A stretch of DNA of 9,704 bases, from positions 1-9,704 of the forward strand of contig CAMZBS010000072.1 of NCBI GenBank assembly GCA_947304695.1. The letters are read 5' to 3'. The position numbers were made by a program, and so were the translations under genes. The notes under the pieces were generated by a model, which was given only the letters and a program-made list of their open reading frames with translations, was not told where the DNA came from and did not search any database. This stretch comes from an uncultured Prevotella sp. (GTDB lineage Bacteria > Bacteroidota > Bacteroidia > Bacteroidales > Bacteroidaceae). Numbering within the stretch: position 1 is the stretch's first letter; each line of letters starts with the position of its first letter. Shown here one piece after another: positions 4,717-9,704 of this stretch.

Positions 4717-5532
4717 ATGATTGTAACGATTGTTATCTTAGTGCTTGTAGCCTGCGTTCTGGGCGTGCTGCTGCTTATAAGAACCAGCAAGCTGCAGAAA
4801 GACGTGACCAACCTGCGTGCCGTGGTTGAGAACCAGGAGAACTACACTTTCTTAGTAGACGACACCTTCGAGGTGAAAGAGTCGAACGTGAAGATGGAAG
4901 AAGGCCAGCCCCGCCTGCTGGGCAACGTGCTGCACTGCAAGCACTCGCAGGACACGGGCCACTGCGGCGAGGGCGAGGTGTGCAGGCACTGCCCCGTGCG
5001 CTTTGTCATCAGCAAGTCGTTTGAGCGTCACGACGACTTCAGGAACCTGGAGGCCAGCATGGAGTTGGGTGGCGGCAAAGAGGCACTGTCCGACGTCGAC
5101 GTGTGTGTCGACGGCAGCTTCATCTGCATTGACAAGGTGCCCCACATGGTCATCAACGTGAAGAACGTGACCTCTCGCGACGGTGCCGTACGCCCCAAGG
5201 TGCTCTTCATCTCGGGCAATGCTGCCCTGTTCGACAAGGTTCGCACGGCCCTGGGCATCTCGTTCCGCGTGCTGAACGCCGACACTGAGCACCAGGCCCT
5301 GCACCGTCTGCTCCATGCAGCCGACTACAACTTCTGTGCCGTGATGACCGATGCCAGCTTCTATCATGCCGACACGGTGCTGGCCACCATGCTGAACGAA
5401 AAGAAAAACCAGCTGCCCGTCTACGTCTTTGCCAAGCCCAAGGAGCGCAAGGCCCTGAAAGGCGTGAACTATCTGGACGAGGACATAAGTCCGGAAGAGC
5501 TCCAGAAGCTGGTAGCCTCAACAATCTCATAA
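4717..5532 (+). CDS. Membrane-anchored PAS-like protein with cysteine cluster and degenerate receiver domain
   Basis: A 271-residue protein. Residues 2-21 (IVTIVILVLVACVLGVLLLI) are one membrane anchor. Residues 22-42 form a short polar helix. From YTFLVDDTFEV (43-53) a PAS-like domain begins; it contains C74-K-H76, C83, C89 and C92 (GHCGEGEVC, RHCPVR), a C-x8-C-x5-C-x2-C pattern that I recall from cysteine-containing PAS proteins and that could bind a metal. From about residue 160 a Rossmann-like segment follows: PKVLFISGNAALFDKV, CAVMTDASFY with D212 where a receiver phospho-aspartate would lie, and LPVYVFAKPKE. The usual acidic pair at the end of the first strand is replaced by SGN, so it looks like a pseudo-receiver. 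No kinase or DNA-binding domain is present. ATG 4717 is chosen because the upstream in-frame ATG at 4678 precedes the -7 box. The next gene starts 13 bases later. Confidence 0.7.
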   Translation: MIVTIVILVLVACVLGVLLLIRTSKLQKDVTNLRAVVENQENYTFLVDDTFEVKESNVKMEEGQPRLLGNVLHCKHSQDTGHCGEGEVCRHCPVRFVISKSFERHDDFRNLEASMELGGGKEALSDVDVCVDGSFICIDKVPHMVINVKNVTSRDGAVRPKVLFISGNAALFDKVRTALGISFRVLNADTEHQALHRLLHAADYNFCAVMTDASFYHADTVLATMLNEKKNQLPVYVFAKPKERKALKGVNYLDEDISPEELQKLVASTIS

Positions 5533-5545
5533 CGCACTTACCACA

Positions 5546-6268
5546 ATGACAAGACATTTTTTCCTTACCCTGCTCCTGCTGTTGCTGGCCAGTCCCGCGC
5601 TGTGGGCACAGAAATCCGACCCCCAGGTAGACCCGATGGCCTACTACACCGACAAGGATGGTGACCAATCGTCGAACGAGATCAAGGACGGCGAAGCCCC
5701 GCTGGAAGTGACCTTCAAGGCCAACCCCTCCGACATGGGCGACTGGACGCCCTCCTACGAATGGCACTTCATCAGGAAGACCAGCGACGGCAATCAGGAG
5801 ATGTTCGTGCGATATGACGAAGAGACCACCTACACGTTCAGCGAGTCAGGTTCGTATCAAATCGTGCTGAAGACCTACTTGCGCGACGGTGACATCACTG
5901 CCGAGCTAAGCGACAAGGCCGTCAGCGTGAGCATTGCCGACAGCAAGCTGGAGTTCCCCAATGCCTTCTCGCCCAACGGCGACAACCTGAACGAGATCTA
6001 CCAGGCCAAGAAGGACTATAAGAGCATCATTTCGTTCCGCGCCATCATCCTGAACCGCTGGGGACAGAAGCTCTACGAATGGCACGACCCCGCAGGCGGA
6101 TGGGACGGCAAGTATCACGGCCATGACTGCAAGGAGGGTGTCTACTTCGTGCTGGTCGAGGCAAAGGGTGCCGACGGCAAGAACTATAAGATCAGGAAGG
6201 ACGTGAACCTGATTCGCGGTCATTCCGGCGAGAAGGGCGGTACGACAACGACAGGAGGAGGAGAATGA
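5546..6268 (+). CDS. Secreted protein with PKD-like region and CHU_C (gliding-associated, type B type IX secretion) domain
   Basis: A 240-residue protein. Signal peptide is residues 1-21 (MTRHFFLTLLLLLLASPALW, cut near WA-QKSD). Residues about 45-130 look like a PKD/immunoglobulin-like sandwich: APLEVTFKANPS, YEWHFI, TYTFSESGSYQIVLKTY. Residues about 135-224 form a gliding-motility-associated C-terminal domain: EFPNAFSPNGDNLNEIY, FRAIILNRWGQKLYEW, GGWDGKYHG, CKEGVYFVLVEAKG, IRKDVNLIRG. In Bacteroidetes this domain directs proteins through the type IX system to the cell surface. The product is therefore probably a surface or secreted protein of unknown task. A 16-residue Gly/Thr-rich tail ([15 protein letters not shown]) follows the domain, which usually ends the protein. 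The gene is 13 bases after the PAS gene, and its TGA overlaps the uvrA ATG. Confidence 0.85.
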   Translation: MTRHFFLTLLLLLLASPALWAQKSDPQVDPMAYYTDKDGDQSSNEIKDGEAPLEVTFKANPSDMGDWTPSYEWHFIRKTSDGNQEMFVRYDEETTYTFSESGSYQIVLKTYLRDGDITAELSDKAVSVSIADSKLEFPNAFSPNGDNLNEIYQAKKDYKSIISFRAIILNRWGQKLYEWHDPAGGWDGKYHGHDCKEGVYFVLVEAKGADGKNYKIRKDVNLIRGHSGEKGGTTTTGGGE

Positions 6269-9093
6269 ACAGAGAGGACGGGAAGATCTGCGTCTACGGG
6301 GCACGTGTCCACAACCTGAAGAACATCGACGTCGAGATACCACGCGGCTCGCTCACCGTCATCACCGGACTCAGCGGCAGCGGAAAGTCGTCGCTGGCCT
6401 TCGACACCATCTACGCCGAAGGACAACGCCGCTACATCGAGACCTTTTCGGCCTACGCCCGCAACTTCCTGGGCGGACTGGAACGGCCCGACGTTGACAA
6501 GATAACCGGTCTTTCGCCCGTCATCAGCATTGAGCAGAAGACCACCAACAAGAACCCACGCTCCACCGTGGGCACCACCACCGAGATCTACGACTATCTG
6601 CGACTGCTCTTTGCCCGCGCCGGACGTGCCTACAGCTACGCCACGGGCGAGCTGATGGTGAAATACACCGAGGAGAAGATTGTAGAGATGATTACCCACG
6701 ACTATACCGGCCACAAGATTCTCATCCTTGCGCCACTGGTGCGCTCACGAAAGGGCCACTACCGCGAACTCTTCGAGGCCATGCGCCACAAGGGCTACCT
6801 CACTATCCGCGTGGACGGGGAAATCAAGGAAATAGAACGCGGCATGAAGGTGGACCGCTACAAGAACCACGACATTGAGGTGGTCATCGACAAGCTTGTG
6901 CCCTCAAGCTCAGCGGGCTTTGAACGCCTGAAGAAGTCGGTGGAGCTGGCCATGAAGCAGGGCGAAGGCCTCATCATGATTCTCGATGCCGACAGCGGTG
7001 CAGTGAAATTTTTCAGCAAACGACTCATGTGCCCCACCACAGGCATCAGCTACAGCGACCCTGCCCCCAACAACTTCTCCTTCAACTCGCCACAGGGTGC
7101 CTGTCCGCGATGCAAGGGTCTGGGTGTGGTGAGCGAGATTGACCTGAACAAAGTCATACCCGACCGCAAGCAGAACATACACGACGGAGCCATCGTTCCT
7201 TTAGGAAAGTACAAGAACCAGCTGATTTTCTGGCAGTTGGATGCCATCCTGAAGAAATACGAATGCAACCTCAAGACACCCGTCAGCGAGATTCCGGACG
7301 AAGCCATGACCGAGATTCTGTATGGTTCGCTGGAGAATGTGCGCATCGACAAGGAAGTGGTACACACCTCCAGCGACTACTTCGTGGCCTTCGACGGCAT
7401 CGTGAAATACCTGCGCGACGTGATGGAGAACGACGATTCGGCCAGCGGACAGAAATGGGCCGACCAGTTCATGGCCGAATGCCAGTGCCCGGAGTGCCAC
7501 GGACAGCGACTCAACCGCGAAGCCCTCTCCTTCAAGATCGGCGACAAGAACATATCTGAACTGGCTTCCATGGACATTGCCGAGCTGAGGCAGTGGATTG
7601 AAGACCTGAAACTGGAAGGAGCGCAACAAAGGATTGCCGAAGAAATACTCAAGGAAATCAAAACCCGCCTTGACTTCCTGCTCGACGTGGGTCTCGACTA
7701 CCTGGCACTGAACCGGCCGTCGGCCAGCCTCTCAGGCGGTGAAAGCCAGCGCATCCGACTGGCCACCCAGATAGGCTCACAGCTGGTCAACGTGCTCTAC
7801 ATCCTCGACGAGCCGTCCATCGGCCTGCACCAGCGCGACAACGTGCGACTCATCAATTCACTGCGCGAACTGCGCGACCTGGGCAACACCGTCATCGTCG
7901 TGGAGCACGACAGGGACATGATGCTCGCCGCCGACTACATTGTCGACATCGGCCCCATGGCCGGACGCAAGGGAGGCGAAGTGGTGTTTCAAGGCACACC
8001 AGCACAGATGCTCGACACCCATACCGTCACTGCCGAATACCTGAACGGACAGCGGCAGATAGAGATTCCACAGCAGCGACGCGAGGGCAACGGCCACTCC
8101 ATCGTGCTTCACGGAGCCTCGGGCAACAACCTGCGCCACATCGACGTGACCTTCCCCCTTGGCAAGCTCATCGTCATCACAGGCGTCAGCGGAAGCGGAA
8201 AATCAACGCTGGTCAACGAGACGCTGCAGCCCATCCTGTCGCAGCACTTCTACCGCTCATTGAAACGGCCCATGGCCTACGACTCGATAGAAGGACTGGA
8301 ACACATCGACAAGGTTGTCGACGTAGACCAGTCGCCCTTAGGACGCACGCCACGCTCCAATCCGGCCACCTATTGCGGTGTGTTCTCCGACATCCGCAGC
8401 CTCTTCGTGAATCTTCCCGAAGCCAAGATACGCGGCTACAAGCCCGGCCGCTTCTCGTTCAATGTGAAGGGAGGCCGCTGCGAGGAGTGCGGAGGCAACG
8501 GCTACAAGACCATTGAGATGAACTTCCTGCCCGACATCCATGTGCCCTGCGAACAGTGTCACGGCAAGCGCTACAACCGCGAGACGCTTGAGGTGCGCTA
8601 CAAGGGAAAGTCCATTGCCGACGTTCTCGACATGACCGTCAACCAGGCCGTCGACTTCTTTGAGAACGTGCCCGACATCCTCCGCAAGATCAAGACGCTG
8701 AAGGACGTGGGCCTGGGCTACATCAAGCTGGGGCAGTCGTCGACCACGCTGTCGGGCGGTGAGAGCCAGCGCGTGAAGCTCGCCACTGAGCTGTCGCGCA
8801 AGGACACCGGGCGCACGCTTTACATCCTCGACGAGCCTACCACCGGTCTGCATTTCGAGGACATCCGCATCCTCATGGGCGTGCTCCACCGACTGGTGGA
8901 CAGGGGCAACACCGTCATTGTCATTGAGCACAACATGGACGTAATCCGCCAGGCCGACCACATCATCGACATGGGACCTGAGGGCGGCATCAGGGGCGGT
9001 CTTGTCCTGTCGGAAGGCACACCAGAAGAAGTGGCGCATAGCCAGAAAGGCTACACGCCACAGTTCCTGAGGGAAGAGCTTAACATGAAATGA
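6265..9093 (+). CDS. uvrA: UvrABC excinuclease subunit A
   Basis: A complete 942-residue UvrA, the damage-sensing ATPase of nucleotide excision repair; as a dimer with UvrB it locates bulky DNA lesions in the cytoplasm. ATPase domain I has Walker [10 protein letters not shown] (K41), signature [12 protein letters not shown] (489-500) and Walker B LYILDEPS (D515, E516). Domain II has Walker [10 protein letters not shown] (K646), signature [12 protein letters not shown] (from 829) and [10 protein letters not shown] (D856, E857). Zinc module 2 is C739-x2-C742 ... C762-x2-C765. Zinc module 1 has C256, C280 and C283, but its second cysteine is T259 (CPTTG), which I believe is common in Bacteroidetes. 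Length matches the family (about 940). Its ATG (6265-6267) overlaps the stop of the CHU_C gene as ATGA, so translation is probably coupled. Confidence 0.98.
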   Translation: MNREDGKICVYGARVHNLKNIDVEIPRGSLTVITGLSGSGKSSLAFDTIYAEGQRRYIETFSAYARNFLGGLERPDVDKITGLSPVISIEQKTTNKNPRSTVGTTTEIYDYLRLLFARAGRAYSYATGELMVKYTEEKIVEMITHDYTGHKILILAPLVRSRKGHYRELFEAMRHKGYLTIRVDGEIKEIERGMKVDRYKNHDIEVVIDKLVPSSSAGFERLKKSVELAMKQGEGLIMILDADSGAVKFFSKRLMCPTTGISYSDPAPNNFSFNSPQGACPRCKGLGVVSEIDLNKVIPDRKQNIHDGAIVPLGKYKNQLIFWQLDAILKKYECNLKTPVSEIPDEAMTEILYGSLENVRIDKEVVHTSSDYFVAFDGIVKYLRDVMENDDSASGQKWADQFMAECQCPECHGQRLNREALSFKIGDKNISELASMDIAELRQWIEDLKLEGAQQRIAEEILKEIKTRLDFLLDVGLDYLALNRPSASLSGGESQRIRLATQIGSQLVNVLYILDEPSIGLHQRDNVRLINSLRELRDLGNTVIVVEHDRDMMLAADYIVDIGPMAGRKGGEVVFQGTPAQMLDTHTVTAEYLNGQRQIEIPQQRREGNGHSIVLHGASGNNLRHIDVTFPLGKLIVITGVSGSGKSTLVNETLQPILSQHFYRSLKRPMAYDSIEGLEHIDKVVDVDQSPLGRTPRSNPATYCGVFSDIRSLFVNLPEAKIRGYKPGRFSFNVKGGRCEECGGNGYKTIEMNFLPDIHVPCEQCHGKRYNRETLEVRYKGKSIADVLDMTVNQAVDFFENVPDILRKIKTLKDVGLGYIKLGQSSTTLSGGESQRVKLATELSRKDTGRTLYILDEPTTGLHFEDIRILMGVLHRLVDRGNTVIVIEHNMDVIRQADHIIDMGPEGGIRGGLVLSEGTPEEVAHSQKGYTPQFLREELNMK

Positions 9094-9113
9094 GACAGCG
9101 TCACATTTCTCCT

Positions 9114-9704
9114 CTATTGGTATTTCTTGATTAAATCCTCTGCCTGCGGGTCACCCAGTTCCTTGGCCCGCTGCAGGTTGCCCAGTCCTTCTTCCTTCTG
9201 TCCCTTCAGGCACTGGGCCAGTCCAAGGAACAGGTAACCGTCACTGTATTCAGGGGCCAAGCGGATGCATTCGCGGGCCGTAGCCATCGCATCGTCGTAA
9301 AGCCCCACCCTGATTTGCAACGAAGCCTTCTCAGCATGGTACAAATCATAGTCTGGCTTGAGGGCAATGGCACGGTCAATGTCGTTGAGGGCCTGCTGAT
9401 AAAGGCGTCCGCCCACATCGGCCTGGTGGCGGATGTAGTAGAAGTGGTCGTTCACCTGCGTCTTCATCAGGTTCTCATAGTCGTTCAGGTCGGCCACAGC
9501 ATCACGATAGCGGCCGGCATCGAGCCTGACCTGAGCTCTGGCAAGCAGGAACGGAGCAGCCTCCTTCAGCAGCGGACGGCTGAACAGGGCCAATGCACTG
9601 TCGAGCTGGGCCAGCTGTCCCACAGTGTCGGCAAGCTGTTCACAACAGCGCGAAGCCTCATAGAACAGCTGGGGCGAACGGAGGGTGGAGGTGGAAAGCT
9701 CAGC
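9114..9704 (-). CDS. Tetratricopeptide-repeat protein, C-terminal part (start outside window)
   Basis: The frame is open from the right edge, giving 196 codons visible up to TAG at 9114-9116. The first 27 codons (AELSTSTLRSPQLFYEASRC and on) precede an internal GTG at 9621-9623 that a gene finder might call as start; the continuous frame argues against it. The protein is helical with TPR pairs: ALNDIDRAIALKPDYDLYHA, ASLQIRVGLYDDAMATAREC then IRLAPEYSDGYLFLGLAQCL, and GNLQRAKELGDPQAEDLI. The part before it (LARAQVRLDAGRYRDAVADL) is another repeat. TPRs are protein-protein scaffolds, so no specific function follows. It converges on uvrA with 20 bases between stops and no hairpin seen. Confidence 0.85.
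   Translation of the reverse strand, partial: AELSTSTLRSPQLFYEASRCCEQLADTVGQLAQLDSALALFSRPLLKEAAPFLLARAQVRLDAGRYRDAVADLNDYENLMKTQVNDHFYYIRHQADVGGRLYQQALNDIDRAIALKPDYDLYHAEKASLQIRVGLYDDAMATARECIRLAPEYSDGYLFLGLAQCLKGQKEEGLGNLQRAKELGDPQAEDLIKKYQ

Noticed and set aside
9621..9623. GTG as start of the TPR protein
   Set aside because: The frame is open for 27 more codons to the window edge with TPR-like helical sequence, so the true start lies outside.
1..9704. tRNA, rRNA, transposase or integrase genes
   Set aside because: I looked on both strands of the intergenic stretches and found no cloverleaf, rRNA motif or transposase-like frame.

Overview
The window reads as chromosomal DNA of a member of the Bacteroidales, most likely Prevotella or a close relative. 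The support is indirect but consistent. Promoters match the Bacteroidetes -7 box TAnnTTTG, one of them with a TTTG -33 box at exactly 19 bases. Ribosome-binding sites are AT-rich and not of Shine-Dalgarno type. The protein families are typical of the group: a type B type IX secretion (gliding-associated, CHU_C) C-terminal domain, a PorT-like outer-membrane barrel, a LysM plus periplasmic-binding-fold protein, and DUF6169. I cannot name a species.

Left part, minus strand (1-2700). Three genes read leftwards with gaps of 13 and 2 bases and look like one operon: a LysM/periplasmic-binding-fold envelope protein, an outer-membrane beta-barrel protein, and the N-terminal 159 residues of a POT-family peptide transporter that runs off the window. 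A consensus promoter lies at 2668-2698. The first gene seems to have lost its signal peptide from its reading frame through a single-base indel near 2603-2610.

Centre (2700-4716). A roughly 0.4-kb gene-poor stretch has a second promoter-like site and a strong hairpin. It is followed, still on the minus strand, by a frameshifted remnant of a beta-rich protein (3037-3364), a DUF6169 gene (3410-3904) and a 61-residue highly charged helical protein (3908-4093). The last two are 3 bases apart, and a perfect 16-base palindrome with a GAAA centre sits at their promoter. This compact pair is the best candidate here for an uncharacterised system, but its function is only inferred. From 4166 to 4716 there is no convincing gene. 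This stretch holds an inverted repeat and then seven degenerate 22-base units in exact phase (4339-4492).

Right part, plus strand (4717-9093). Three tightly packed genes follow: a membrane-anchored PAS-like protein with a cysteine cluster and a degenerate receiver domain, a secreted CHU_C-domain protein, and a complete uvrA whose start overlaps the previous stop as ATGA. A convergent TPR-protein gene (9114-9704, minus, start outside the window) closes the window 20 bases after uvrA.
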